A DNA stretch of 64,000 bases from assembly GCA_963777625.1 (NCBI GenBank), contig CAVZRO010000001.1, forward strand, positions 186,001 to 250,000, given 5' to 3'. Positions within the stretch are counted from its first letter, which is position 1. The number at the start of each line of letters is the position of its first letter. Shown here piece by piece: positions 1 through 9,490 of the stretch. The DNA comes from DATDIC01 sp963777625 (GTDB taxonomy: Bacteria > Pseudomonadota > Alphaproteobacteria > Acetobacterales > Acetobacteraceae). A program made the position numbers and the translations under genes. Below the pieces are notes generated by a model that did not search any database, was not told the DNA's origin, and saw nothing but the letters and a program-made list of their open reading frames with translations.

Positions 1-1345
1 CGCGCGCCGGATTGCCGAAATACACCTTGTTGCCGAACCGGCGAACCACCTCCACCTGCGCCGGGTCCTTGTCCAGCGCGGTGAACGCGATCCGCTGCAT
101 ATTCAGCACGCGCCCGACGATCTGCCCGAACCGGCCGAACCCGCAGATGATCACCGGCGCGCTGGCATCGTCGATCTGGTCGTAGACCGGCTCCTTCCGC
201 ACCTCCAGCCGCGGCACGATCCAGGATTCCGAGGCCGCGAACAGCACCGGCGCCGCCATCATCGACAGCGCGATCACCACCGTCGCCAGGTCCGCCAGGT
301 CTTGCGCCAGTACCCCGCTGGCCACCGCCGCGCCGAACAGCACGAAACTGAATTCGCTCCCTTCCGGCAGCGCCAGGCTGAACCGCAGCGCGCTGCGCAG
401 GTCGCGGCGCTTGATGAAACCCAGCACGAACGCGATCGCCACTTTCGCCACCAGCAGCACCACCAGCCCGACAACCACGGTCGCCGGACGCTGAACCACA
501 AGTGGCAGGTTCGCCGACATGCCGACGGAGATGAAGAAGAACCCCAGCAGCAAGCCTTCGAACGGCTCGATATCGGCCTGCAATTCGTGCCGATACTCGG
601 AATCCGACACCAGCACGCCGGCCATGAACGCGCCCAGCGACATCGACAGACCCGCCCAGTGCGCCAGCGCGGCGGTCCCGACCACCAGCAGCAGTGCCGT
701 CGCGGTAAACACCTCCGGCGTGCGCGCGCCGCCGACCAGGCGGAACAGCGGCCGCACCAGGAAACTGCCGCCCACCAGGATCACGGCGATCACCGCGACG
801 CCTTTCACCACCTCCTCCCACGGCACCGTCGTGGGAACGGCGGGATGCGACAGCAGCGGCACCAGCGCCACCAGGGGGATGAACGCCATGTCCTGAAACA
901 GCAGCACGGCGAAGCTGTCGCGGCCGGCGGTGGTCGGCAGCAATTCCCGCTCCGCCAGCATCGGCAGCACGATCGCGGTGGAGGACAAGGCCAGACCGGC
1001 CCCCAGCACGAGCGCACCGGTCCACGGCACCCCGACAAGATGCGCCAAGCCGGCCAGCACGGCGGTGGACGGGATCATCTGGCCCAACCCGAGCCCGAAC
1101 ACCGCCTTGCGCAGGACCCACAGCCGATGCGGCCGCAACTCCAGCCCGATCAGGAACAGCAGCATCACCACGCCGAGTTCCGCCACGCTGCTGATCTGGC
1201 CGACATCCGTCACCAGCCGCAGCCCCGACGGACCGATCACCACGCCGGCAATCAGGTACCCCAAAATGCTCCCGAACCCGAGGCGGCGAGAAATCGGCAC
1301 AGCGATGGCGGTGGCCGCCAACAGGGCAACCAAGGTTTCCAGCAT
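1..1345 (-). CDS. Kef-type monovalent cation:proton antiporter (CPA2), 3' end outside window
   Basis: Inner-membrane K+/H+ antiporter with a cytoplasmic NAD-binding regulatory domain. The first 448 codons are present and the rest runs off the left edge. Near the start I read GYLIAGVVIGPSGL, followed by ELGVVMLLFLIGLELRP, the conserved early helices of the Na+/H+ exchanger fold in KefB/KefC proteins. After the membrane part the sequence reads APVIICGFGRFGQIVGRVL, a GxGxxG Rossmann nucleotide-binding motif of a TrkA-N (RCK) domain, just before the window edge. The reading frame holds from start to edge. The ATG at 1345 was chosen because the conserved first helix begins immediately after it. 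Whether it is glutathione-gated like KefC cannot be judged without the missing C-terminus. Confidence 0.9.
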   Translation of the reverse strand, partial: MLETLVALLAATAIAVPISRRLGFGSILGYLIAGVVIGPSGLRLVTDVGQISSVAELGVVMLLFLIGLELRPHRLWVLRKAVFGLGLGQMIPSTAVLAGLAHLVGVPWTGALVLGAGLALSSTAIVLPMLAERELLPTTAGRDSFAVLLFQDMAFIPLVALVPLLSHPAVPTTVPWEEVVKGVAVIAVILVGGSFLVRPLFRLVGGARTPEVFTATALLLVVGTAALAHWAGLSMSLGAFMAGVLVSDSEYRHELQADIEPFEGLLLGFFFISVGMSANLPLVVQRPATVVVGLVVLLVAKVAIAFVLGFIKRRDLRSALRFSLALPEGSEFSFVLFGAAVASGVLAQDLADLATVVIALSMMAAPVLFAASESWIVPRLEVRKEPVYDQIDDASAPVIICGFGRFGQIVGRVLNMQRIAFTALDKDPAQVEVVRRFGNKVYFGNPAR

Positions 1346-1461
1346 AAGGACAGGCTCCGGTTAACGCGTCTCGGTGCGTCTATGACCACGTGGGGATGTT
1401 ACCGCGGTGCGCCATCATGCGATAATGGCGCCAGACGCCGGCCGCCGTTATCCCGCCGCTT

Positions 1462-2673
1462 TTATCCCGAGGACAGCCCATACTGCCGATACAGCTCTTG
1501 CGTCAGTTGCAGAAACGCCTGATCGGCCTTCGTTCCACCGACATTCGTCATCAGCACCATGGCGAAATCTCGGCTCGGCTGCACGACGATCGAAGCGAAA
1601 TTCATCGTGTTCGATCCGGCATGCTGCAGCAGCGGCTCCGGCGCGTCGGGAAGCATCGCCAGCCCCCAGCCGAGCGCGTACCCGATGCCGACCGGCGTTC
1701 CCGGTTTTGCATCAGGCCGCGGCGGCATGCCAATCACCTGCGTGTGCAGCTTACGAATGGTTTCCGGTCGAACCAATGCCGGCCCGCGCCGACCCTCGGC
1801 TGCATTCCAACCGGCCCAGGTGGCGAAATCGAGCACCGACAAGTGCACCGTTCCCGCTGGCCCGAGCACCGCCGGCACATCACCGTTCGGGCCGGCCAGC
1901 ATCGGCTTCAGTGTCCCGTCATCGCGCACGAGATGACCGAGCGGCGCATCCACCCGTCCCACGCTCGCCTGTGGCCCGATGCCGGCGCTGCGCAGCCCGA
2001 GCGCGTCGAACACGCGTTCGGACACCAACTCCTCCCAGGTCTTGCCGCCGGCCCGCTCGATGATCGCGCCGGCCACGGTGTAGCCCAGGTTCGAGTAGGC
2101 GAACTGCGACCCCGGCTGGGTCGCCAGCCTCTGTGTGCTGCTTTCGCGTATCACCCAGTAGCGAAGCTCATCCAGGTTGAGCCCGTCCTGCGCATAGGAG
2201 CGGTTGATCACGTCGATGAATGCCTGGTTGTCGCTCGGCAACCCGCTGGTGTGGGATAGCAACTGTTCCAGCGTGACACCGCGCAGAGCCGGGGTCATCG
2301 TCGGCGCCAGGTCGGGAAAGCTTTCCCCGACCGTGCTGTCCCAACGGAGCTTGCCGGCCTCGATCATCATCGCGCCGAGCAGCGCGGTCATCGCCTTGGT
2401 ATCGGACCCGATATGGAACCGGTCATCGATGGTGACCGGACTATCCGAGCCCATGCGCCGCGTGCCCACTGCACCGGAGGCAATCACACTGCCCTGCCGC
2501 ACGACGGCGGCGGCAAGCGCCGGCAGGTTGAAGCGCAAGAGATATGGCTGCAGCAGCGCATCGAGCGATGTACCGACAACGCGCCGTGCGTCCTGCGCCG
2601 TCGCAGTCGATGCCGTCAGGGTTGCCGCTCCCGCGGTTGCCGCGACCTGGGTCATGAAGCCTCTGCGAAGCAT
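1462..2673 (-). CDS. Secreted beta-lactamase-family serine hydrolase
   Basis: Penicillin-binding-protein/class C beta-lactamase fold hydrolase of about 403 residues, probably a periplasmic esterase or D-aminopeptidase-like enzyme. The serine motif S90-D-T-K93 (SxxK), Y193-S-N195 (YxN) and a late HAG motif near residue 375 supply the usual active-site set. The N-terminus MLRRGFMTQVAATAGAA has an RR pair followed by an alanine-rich segment ending near TAQ, so I place the start at 2673; this resembles a Tat or Sec signal. An upstream in-frame ATG at 2724 would bury the signal peptide. The gene stands alone between the antiporter and a repeat-rich spacer. The substrate cannot be inferred. Confidence 0.85.
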   Translation of the reverse strand: MLRRGFMTQVAATAGAATLTASTATAQDARRVVGTSLDALLQPYLLRFNLPALAAAVVRQGSVIASGAVGTRRMGSDSPVTIDDRFHIGSDTKAMTALLGAMMIEAGKLRWDSTVGESFPDLAPTMTPALRGVTLEQLLSHTSGLPSDNQAFIDVINRSYAQDGLNLDELRYWVIRESSTQRLATQPGSQFAYSNLGYTVAGAIIERAGGKTWEELVSERVFDALGLRSAGIGPQASVGRVDAPLGHLVRDDGTLKPMLAGPNGDVPAVLGPAGTVHLSVLDFATWAGWNAAEGRRGPALVRPETIRKLHTQVIGMPPRPDAKPGTPVGIGYALGWGLAMLPDAPEPLLQHAGSNTMNFASIVVQPSRDFAMVLMTNVGGTKADQAFLQLTQELYRQYGLSSG

Positions 2674-2804
2674 CGCCGTTTTCCCCTGGAATGTTGCAGT
2701 TGAACAGGTAATACCAGACCGCATTGAGGGCCACCTACGTTCGTCGTTCCCCGCGCATATGGGACTCCAGTTAAACCCTCGGAATTTCGTGGGCTCTCGC
2801 GTGG

Positions 2805-2824
2805 ATTCCCGCTTTCGCGGGAAT
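2805..2824. repeat. REP-like palindrome
   Basis: attcccgc and gcgggaat form a perfect 8-bp stem around a 4-nt loop. The same core recurs near 24.87 kb, 32.67 kb and (half) 44.96 kb, always between genes, as expected for a REP-type extragenic palindrome. Confidence 0.7.
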
Positions 2825-3007
2825 GACGAACACTCTCAATGTGGTCCGGTATAACACCCGCGGTGGTGTCGGGACCCGCAACGGATGTTTCCGCTACGGC
2901 GATGTGCTCGGAAAGTCCACGACGGTGTAATCGAGCGGCAGCTCCTGCAACATGCTGGGTCATCGCCGGGATTCGCTGGGGGGCCTAGGCCGCCATCCAA
3001 GGCAAGC

Positions 3008-3200
3008 GCGGGGCTCTGCCCCTGCACCCCGGCAAAGGCTGTGCCTTTGCGATCCATCCGTTTGGGTTGGGTGTGGGGGTGGGTGCTACCTCGCTGCAGG
3101 TAACGTCCGCGTTGGCACCCACCCCCAACCCAAGTAGCGGGTTCCAAGGGCTCGCCCTTGGCGGAGTCCAGAGGGCAGCGCCCTCTGGCGGGGCCCGGGG
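3008..3200 (+). repeat. Structured intergenic repeat, copy A
   Basis: GC-rich intergenic element also present at 37471-37680. It contains a long imperfect stem (3062-3086 pairing with 3115-3133), a hairpin ccaaggg/cccttgg (3144-3161) and a 9-bp hairpin ccagagggc/gccctctgg (3168-3188). Shared blocks include ccatccg after a gtgcctttgcgat core. It lies just upstream of the DUF2491 gene. The rest of 2674-3322 holds only the REP-like palindrome and no gene that I can support. Confidence 0.8.
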
Positions 3201-3322
3201 CCGCGTCCGCCACCTCGACAAATACCCGCACCGCCCGTACACCATCTCGTGTTTGAAGAAACCCGTTCACCCGCGCTATGCCCTCGGCAGACGATGCGCG
3301 GGAGCAGGTGAGGGAGCCGGCC

Positions 3323-4765
3323 ATGCGACTGGCGAGCCTCCAGCGGCTGCTGCGTGTTCTTTTGGCGTGTGCCATACTGTGCCCGGCCGTATTGCCGATG
3401 CTGGCCGTACCGGCGTACGCGGCCAACGGCGGCTACAGTCGGCCGGGCTCAAGCTATAGCTATAGCGCGCCCAGTCGCCGGCCGTCGGTCGGCGGCAATG
3501 GGGGGTATGCGCGGCCGTCCTCCTCCAGCCTGGGCAGCGCTTTCCAGGGCGGGCAAAGCGGCGATCAGGCGATCTCCCGCCAATCCTCGGGCCAGGCGCT
3601 GCGCGACTATCGCGCCTCCCAGCAGCCCGCCGCGCCGTCGGAAAGCCGGCGGCCGTACAGTGGCTCGGGCAATGGCGGATGGCTCAGTCAACCCAGTCCG
3701 CGCCGACCCGAGCCGTCCTGGCCCAGCGGCGGATACGGCGGCGGATACGGCGGCGGGTCATACGCCAATGGATCGTACGGCGGCAGCTCCGGCGTATGGA
3801 ACGCGGTGCTGGCATGGTCGCTGCTCAATTCGCTCTCCAACGCCAGCAGCAGCGCCTGGTTCCGCAACAACCGGAATGACCCGGGTTACGCCGACTGGCG
3901 CGCCCAGGCCGAGCAGGTCGCCGCGCGCGATCCGACCGTCGCCCGCAAGCTCTCTGAACTCGATGCCTCCATGGCGCAGCCCCAACCCACCGCCGCCGCG
4001 TCTTCGAGCAGCGGCGGGTACGAGGTCGTCTGGATCATCGTAGCCCTGGGGCTTGGCGGCTTCGTGGCGCTGTGGGTGCTCCGCAATCGCGCCAGCGCCG
4101 CCGCCTCGGCGGGGCCGGGAAGCCCAAGGCCGCCACCCGGTCTCTCCGGCAGTGCCGCCAGCCGGTTCCGGGTCGGCATGACCATGCCGGTCGATCCCGC
4201 GCCCTTCCTGCTCGCCGCCGGCACGAAGGTGAAACCGCCGCCGGCGGACGGCATGATCAGCGTCGAGGCGCTCGGCCTGATCAGCGACGGCACCGTGTCG
4301 CTGCACCGGCTCTATCTGCCGGGCCGGGACAGCTTCTTCATGCTGCATCTCGGGCCGGACGGCGCGCCTGACGAATGCCGGTATTTCTCTCTGCTCGACC
4401 AGGTCACGCCGGCCAACCGAGATGAATGGGGCTTCTGGCTGGATCCGACGGAGGGCGTGATCGGCTGGCCGCAGTTCCAGACCAAGGACGGCAAGCTGTA
4501 TGATCGTGTGTGGACGCCGGGCGGCAGCCGCGTGCAGCCGCGCCAGCAGACCGAGACACTCCAGGATCTGACCGGCACGACTCAGCGCAAGCTGCAGACC
4601 ATGCTGTATGGTACCCGCGCCGCCGGGGTGCAGGCGGCACCGGCCTTCGAATACGTGCTGGTCACCGCGGTCGAGCAAGGCAATCAGGCCTGGGTCGAGG
4701 TTCACGCCGGCATCGACATCAACCCGGCGGCGCTGGCGCTCCCCGCCGTATCACTGTCCAATTGA
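3323..4765 (+). CDS. Membrane-anchored DUF2491 (YjfK-like) protein
   Basis: Protein of 480 residues built as signal peptide (residues 1-33, cut after AYA), a long Gly/Ser/Tyr-rich low-complexity region (about 35-170), a short helical stretch, one transmembrane helix near 233-252 (VVWIIVALGLGGFVALWVL) and a C-terminal domain of about 220 residues resembling DUF2491, the E. coli YjfK family. This topology would put the low-complexity part in the periplasm and DUF2491 in the cytoplasm. E. coli YjfK is a soluble domain of about 220 residues, so the N-terminal half is an addition. The start at 3323 is preceded by gagggag; an earlier in-frame ATG at 3278 would precede the signal peptide. It is followed after 11 bases by a DUF350 gene and then PspA. 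The family has no established biochemical function. Confidence 0.75.
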   Translation: MRLASLQRLLRVLLACAILCPAVLPMLAVPAYAANGGYSRPGSSYSYSAPSRRPSVGGNGGYARPSSSSLGSAFQGGQSGDQAISRQSSGQALRDYRASQQPAAPSESRRPYSGSGNGGWLSQPSPRRPEPSWPSGGYGGGYGGGSYANGSYGGSSGVWNAVLAWSLLNSLSNASSSAWFRNNRNDPGYADWRAQAEQVAARDPTVARKLSELDASMAQPQPTAAASSSSGGYEVVWIIVALGLGGFVALWVLRNRASAAASAGPGSPRPPPGLSGSAASRFRVGMTMPVDPAPFLLAAGTKVKPPPADGMISVEALGLISDGTVSLHRLYLPGRDSFFMLHLGPDGAPDECRYFSLLDQVTPANRDEWGFWLDPTEGVIGWPQFQTKDGKLYDRVWTPGGSRVQPRQQTETLQDLTGTTQRKLQTMLYGTRAAGVQAAPAFEYVLVTAVEQGNQAWVEVHAGIDINPAALALPAVSLSN

Positions 4766-4776
4766 ATGGAATGCCC

Positions 4777-5218
4777 ATGAACCCTGCTGCCCCCGGACCC
4801 GTCGACAACGTGTTCGCCGCCCTGGTTCAAGGGGTGCCGATCCTGATCGTGCAGATCCTGGTCTGCGTGGTGCTGCTGGCGATCGGCATCGCCATCTATG
4901 TCTCGCTGACGCCGTTTCGCGAACACGAGCTGGTGGGTCGGGGCAATACCGCGGCCGGAATCGCGCTCGGCGGCGCCATCCTCGCACTGGCACTGCCGCT
5001 GGCGGCCATGCTGGCGACCAGCACCGCGCTTGCTGGACATCGCCGTGTGGGGCGTGGTCGCATTGATCCTGCAATTGCTGACATTGGCCGCGGTGACGCT
5101 GGCGATGCGCAATCTCGGCGCCCTGATCAAGGCGGACAATACCGCCGCGGCGATCGTGCTGGCCGCCGCACAGCTCGCCGTCGCGTTGCTCAACGCGGCG
5201 GCGATGGTACCTACCTGA
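4777..5218 (+). pseudogene. DUF350 (YjfL-like) membrane protein, frameshifted
   Basis: Small four-helix membrane protein of the DUF350/YjfL family, normally two repeated two-helix units. The first unit (MNPAAPGPVDNVFAAL... through MLATSTAL) reads from 4777. The second (LDIAVWGVVALILQLLT... to a TGA at 5216-5218) is in the next frame. Removing one t from gcgcttgctgg near 5030 rejoins them as STALLDIAVWG, so the break is a single extra base, either a sequencing error or a young mutation. It sits between DUF2491 and PspA genes, the same partners as in E. coli yjfK-yjfL-yjfJ. The ATG at 4777 is chosen because of a ggaatg sequence just upstream; 4771 is possible. Confidence 0.75.
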
Positions 5219-5261
5219 CATTGACACCCCTGAAACTGACACCGGACAAGGAGACACTGCG

Positions 5262-6035
5262 ATGTTGGCGTTCATGCGAAACCTGATCGGCGTGAAGATG
5301 GACAGCGCCGCGGCCGCGGGCATGGAGGCGCTCGTGCGCTGGGACCCGAAATCCGCCAGCGCGGCGGAGCTGCGGACGATGGAGCAGCGGCTGGACGACC
5401 TTGGCCGCGAGGTCGCCCTGGCACGACAAGGCTACGACAAGGAGAAGCGCGAGGCCGACGCGATCCAGGCGCTGTCGCAGCAGCGCATGGCGGCGGCCGA
5501 GCAGTTGCAGCGGCAAGTGGCGGCTGAAACCGATCCGACGCGCAAGGCAGCGCTGGAAAAGAGCCTCGAAACCCTGGTCGCCATGCTGGAGCAGATGGCG
5601 CCGGAGGTCGATCGCGAGAAAAAGGACGAAGTGGACGCCAAGGATTATCTCACGATGCTGGAGCAGACCTATGCCGAGGCCGGCGGCAAGCTGAAAACCG
5701 CGCACTCCGAGCTGGAACGTGCCCAGCGCGACATGGGACGCGCCGCGCAGCAGCGCGAAATGGCCGACCGTCAGGCGGATTCGGCGCGCCGCGCCGCCGG
5801 CCTGGCCACCACGACCAGCAGCCTGACCGTGGCGCTGAAGGCGATGCAGGACGCCGCCAGCAAGGACCTGGCATCGGCCGATGCACAGATGACCAAGGTG
5901 AAGCTGCTGCGACCGACCCGGCCGGAGCAGGACGACCCGAACATCGCCGCCGCCATGAACGCCGCCGCCGGCAAACCTGCCGCACCACAGACCCTGAGCG
6001 AGCGGCTCGCCGCGCTTCAGGCCAAACGCGACTAG
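5262..6035 (+). CDS. PspA/IM30 (YjfJ-like) coiled-coil protein
   Basis: ESCRT-III-superfamily membrane-remodelling protein, 257 residues, almost entirely alpha-helical and charged, with long heptad-rich segments (about residues 25-185). It acts at the inner face of the plasma membrane in the known family. A clear aaggaga ribosome site lies 8 bases before the ATG. It closes the DUF2491-DUF350-PspA cluster; the E. coli yjfI (DUF2170) partner is not present here. The TAG stop (6033-6035) lies inside the left terminal repeat of the IS630 element that follows, so the last residues (LAALQAKRD) may be slightly shorter than the ancestral protein. Confidence 0.8.
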   Translation: MLAFMRNLIGVKMDSAAAAGMEALVRWDPKSASAAELRTMEQRLDDLGREVALARQGYDKEKREADAIQALSQQRMAAAEQLQRQVAAETDPTRKAALEKSLETLVAMLEQMAPEVDREKKDEVDAKDYLTMLEQTYAEAGGKLKTAHSELERAQRDMGRAAQQREMADRQADSARRAAGLATTTSSLTVALKAMQDAASKDLASADAQMTKVKLLRPTRPEQDDPNIAAAMNAAAGKPAAPQTLSERLAALQAKRD

Positions 6036-7296
6036 TCCATCAATTCCATGGAGGTCATCCACAATCGCGGAATTCCCTCGGTCACGTGGCGTGCTGTAGG
6101 CGGTCGAGGTGTCAATGTGGTGGTAGGGCATCATGGCGGCACCACGGCGCGTTATCGAGATTTCGATCGGAGCGGAAGAGTTGGCTTGGCTGGGTCGGTC
6201 GCGCGGTCGCGAACGGAGCCGGCAAGCCGGGTTGAGCGGGCGCGGATGCTGCTGGCCTATCGCGCGGACCCGTCGTCGACGGCGGTGGGCGGGCAATCGG
6301 GGTGACGCATCATACCGTGCGGCGTTGCCTTCGCCGCGCGCGTTCGGCTCGGGGCGATGGCGGCGCTCGAGGACAGCCCGCGGCCCGGCAAGGCGCCGCG
6401 ATCACGCCGGAAGCGCGCGCGTGGCTGGTGTCGCTGGCCTGCCAGAAGGCCAAGGAACTGGGCTATCCGCACGAACTCTGGACGACGCGGCTGCTGGCGC
6501 GCCACGTCCGCGCGCATGCGGCGGCGGCCGGACATCCCTGCCTGGCGGAATATCGTTCAGGGCACGGTCTGCAAAATCCTCGCGCGCCATGAGATCAAGC
6601 CGCACAAGGTCCGCTACTATCTCGAACGGCGCGACGAGGCGTTCGAGGCGAAGATGGCCGAGGTGCTCTGCGTCTATCGCGAGGTCGCCATGCTGCGAGA
6701 GAGCGCGGAGCCGCGACCAACGTGGCGATCATCTCGTACGACGAGAAGCCGGGCATCCAGGCGATCGGCAACACCGCGCCCGACCTGCCGCCGCGGCCGG
6801 GATCGCATCCGACGTTCGCGCGCGATCACGAATACAAGCGCCACGGCACGCTCAGCCTGCTGGCCGGCATCGACCTGCTCACCGGCCACGTGCATGCCTG
6901 CGTCGAGGAGCGCCACCGCTCGCGCGAGTTCGTCGGCTTCCTCAAGCAGCTCGATGCCGCCTATCCGGCGGACACCGCCATCAAGCTGATCCTCGACAAT
7001 CACTCGGCGCACATCTCCAAGGAGACGAAGGCCTGGATCGCAGCCAGCCGGAAGGCCGCTTCTCCTTCGTGTTCACGCCCAAGCACGGCTCCTGGCTCAA
7101 TCTCGTCGAGGGCTTCTTCTCCAAAATGGCGCGCTCGATGCTTCGCCACATCCGCGTCGCATCCAAGGCCGAACTCAAGGCCAGGATCCTCGCCTATCTC
7201 GACGACCTCAACCGAGACCCCGTCGTCCATACCTGGACCTACAAGATCGCCGAGGCCGCGTGATAGGAGTCGATCCATGGAAACGCCGGTACCTGG
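6031..7296 (+). mobile_element. Decayed IS630-family element, copy 1
   Basis: About 1,266 bases, the same length as the related copy at 38862-40127. The left end actagtccatcaattcc and the reverse complement of the right end (ending gcgtttcc) match each other and the ends of the second copy imperfectly. The transposase inside is broken in several places. Confidence 0.75.
6133..7263 (+). pseudogene. IS630-family transposase, multiply frameshifted
   Basis: DDE transposase remnant. Segments in different frames match the second copy almost throughout: MAAPRRVIEISIG (6133), ARSRTEPASRVERARM, LVSLACQKAKELGYPHELWT, HEIKPHKVRYYLERRDEAF, VAIISYDEKPGIQAIGNTAP, IKLILDNHSAHISKETKAW and FVFTPKHGSWLNLVEGFFSK. 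Asp residues in SYDEKP and LDNHSAH and the late Glu in VEGFF are the expected catalytic triad. Alignment by eye with copy 2 shows at least two one-base deletions (near 6200 and 6290) and further frame changes near 6595, 6715 and 7045, so no functional product is possible. Confidence 0.85.
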
Positions 7297-7299
7297 CGG

Positions 7300-8205
7300 T
7301 CCAGTCGCGGTATCTGGGAGACACCGATTCTCTGCTGCATGGCGTGCGGGGGAGAGTCAGTGACTGTTGCATCGTGGTCTGGGAGCCTGTTGGCGTCGCA
7401 GGAGAATTGGCGCGGTTGAAGGATCGCCTGGGCCCGGTCTTTGTGCAACCGCGGGCCGAAGGAGACCGACAGCGCCTTTCTCGACGGTGTGTCGTCCGGG
7501 ATCGAGCGGAAGACCGGCTGGTTGCTGTCGGAACGGGCTGGTTCGGAGCAGCAGCCGTATCGGATGCAGTCTCTGCTCGGCCCCAGCCACTGGAACGCAG
7601 ACGGCTTGCGCGACGGCGTGCTGGTGGTCGACGAGGCCGGTTTCCTCAAGAAGGGTGAACACTCGGTCGGCGTGGCACGGCAATATTCCGGCACCGCCGG
7701 CCCGATCGAGAATTGTGAGGTCGGGGGGTTCCTGTCTTACGCAGGCCGCTGGGGTCATACATTGATCGACCGGCGGCTCTACCTTCCGCAGGCCTGGGCA
7801 GAAGAGGACGAGGCGCGCCGGAGGAGGACCGCGATGCCTGAAGACGTAACATTCAAAACCAAACTGGAGATCGCGCGCGGACTGATCACCGCCGCACTCG
7901 ATGCCGGGAGACCCGGGTGCCTTCGTCTTGGGCGACGCGCTGTATGGTGCGGACCGGCGGCCACGCCGCATGCTGCAAGCACGCCAGCAGCCACACGTGC
8001 TGGCGGTCCACAGCAATGGGAGCCTGAGGCTTGGGGGCGGATCGCTCGAACTGACAACCGCCGAGCGTCTTGCCGGCAAGCTGAAACCTGATGACTGGTA
8101 TTGTCGCGGTGCCGGTGACGGCGCCAAGCGACCGCGGCTGTATGATTGGCCGGATACAGCTGCTGTGGCCAGCGGACCCACACTGGCGGCATTGCCTGCA
8201 TAGCG
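7300..8205 (+). pseudogene. IS701-type transposase remnant
   Basis: The recognisable core reads DGVLVVDEAGFLKKGEHSVG, then VARQYSGTAGPIENC and LIDRRLYLPQAW, typical of IS701/IS4-like transposases in which VVDEAGF carries the first catalytic Asp. Pieces lie in successive frames: GELARLKDRLGPVFVQPR (before about 7450), the core (7441-7900), GAFVLGDALYGADRRPRRML (from about 7900) and IQLLWPADPHWRHCL (from about 8155). Each change is +1. It is a different subgroup from the intact IS701 transposase at 35.9-37.3 kb. No ends were identified. Confidence 0.75.
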
Positions 8206-8668
8206 CAAGCCCGCGCGGCTATGCTGCACGCAGGCGGCCGGGCTCCACATGAGGCGGATTCCACCAAGGCTTCGAAGACCCGCCTGGAATCACGTCTCAC
8301 TACCCCATCCAACCCCGCTTCGCCGCCGTTCCGCATTGATACCGAAATGGACTCCAGGCCAACTCGGGGAGGCATGCCGTGGAAAAACAGCTCGTGAGAT
8401 TAGGATTGATGGGCAACTCCATAGAACAAATCGCCTCGTTCCGGACGTGTTGAACTACTGGAACGCAAATGCTTGAGTGTCCACGAAAACGGGTCAACTC
8501 CGACTTCCAATTTGACTGGTGGCCGAGGCTTCTCAGCAGTGGCCAGGTAGGCGGATCTCGAGTTGCCTGACGTCCAACTCAGGATCAGGAGAGGTAACGA
8601 TCACAAACTCAGCGGTTTGGGCGGGAGGCCCTTGCTGCCCGGAAAAGCCCTCGTCGGCAAAGAAGGTA
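8206..8668. other. Intergenic region without a recognised gene
   Basis: Follows the IS701 remnant and contains the first copy of a 21-bp direct repeat (8481-8501). Base composition becomes clearly more AT-rich from about 8400. I see no convincing coding sequence, although short open frames exist. Confidence 0.5.
8481..8501 (+). repeat. 21-bp direct repeat, copy 1
   Basis: ccacgaaaac followed by gggtcaactcc, preceded by tgt. The second copy at 9798-9818 differs at one base. The pair brackets the secreted unknown gene. The sequence resembles the tips of some IS21-type elements, but that is an impression rather than a match. Confidence 0.7.
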
Positions 8669-9490
8669 TCAAAAGAATTCCTTTCCAAAGGATCGCACAT
8701 CACAACCAGGACTCAAGCTCAAGGGCGCGAACTTGCTACAGCTTACGCCAAAGTACCTGTCGTAGTGTGAGGAACCTCGACCCTGATAGGTTATATGCAG
8801 CCTCATCGCGAAGTCAACCGTCGCGAAAACATCAAAGTGGCTTATGAAATCCACTATATCTTTAAATCGCCACCCAGCTACCATTTGCTCGCCAGTACCG
8901 CGCATGTACTCAAGAGCTCGTAAAGAAAAAAATGGGAAGATTTGCGCCGGATTGTCTACTTGCCCAGATTTGTCTCGAAATAATAGTGTCGAGAAGTACC
9001 CGCAATCTAATTTAAACAAAGCATCATACGTCAAATCTACGTTGTGTGCCACTCCGGTCTGTGTAACACTGATAAGTGTGTGTCTTTTGTCATATGCGAG
9101 GGAAAAATCCGGCTCGGGGTCCGATTCCGATCTGTCAGGACGAAGGACCTTGTAAACTCGTAGGTATTGGTCGATCTTTTCCTGCGGGGTCAGGGTTCGG
9201 TCCGCCAGGATCGCTTGGCAAGTCGTCCACAACATATAACGATCGAGCTGAGATTGATCGATATCGCGGTGCTTCTCGTTCAGCTCGCGGCGTGTCGCAT
9301 CTACTGCTCCTTGTAATTGCGCTTCGCCAAGTAGTCGGGTAAACAACTGCGCCTTGCCTTGGACATCTCCCTTCAGCTCCTCCTGAACTTCGACTGGGAC
9401 ATCGTGTGGCTCCGCCCCGCAATTAACCTGGGCGACTACGGGTCCGGGGGACAAGATCACAGCCGCGGCCATCACTAATCTGACCAGCAT
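8669..9490 (-). CDS. Secreted protein of unknown function
   Basis: 273 residues with a clear signal peptide (MLVRLVMAAAVILSPGP, cut near AQV), followed by a mixed charged helical region (EVQEELKGDVQGKAQLFTRL; ATRRELNEKHRDIDQSQLDR) and a C-terminal half with aromatic strands (YFGVSCSKFAPLSLSPGC). Cysteines near the start of the mature protein, in TTCQAIL, LDCGYF, VSCSKF and PGCD could form disulfides. No family is recognised. The gene is AT-richer than its surroundings and lies between 21-bp direct repeats, suggesting acquisition. I start at 9490 because the signal peptide begins there; an in-frame ATG at 9562 precedes it. Confidence 0.65.
   Translation of the reverse strand: MLVRLVMAAAVILSPGPVVAQVNCGAEPHDVPVEVQEELKGDVQGKAQLFTRLLGEAQLQGAVDATRRELNEKHRDIDQSQLDRYMLWTTCQAILADRTLTPQEKIDQYLRVYKVLRPDRSESDPEPDFSLAYDKRHTLISVTQTGVAHNVDLTYDALFKLDCGYFSTLLFRDKSGQVDNPAQIFPFFSLRALEYMRGTGEQMVAGWRFKDIVDFISHFDVFATVDFAMRLHITYQGRGSSHYDRYFGVSCSKFAPLSLSPGCDVRSFGKEFF

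Noticed and set aside
302..1522. Long plus-strand open frame (406 codons) opposite the antiporter
   Set aside because: Gln/His/Arg-rich composition typical of the antisense of a GC-rich gene; the minus strand encodes a clear Kef antiporter.
2836..3426. Minus-strand open frame of 196 codons across the repeat region
   Set aside because: It overlaps the structured repeat and has no ribosome site or conserved sequence.
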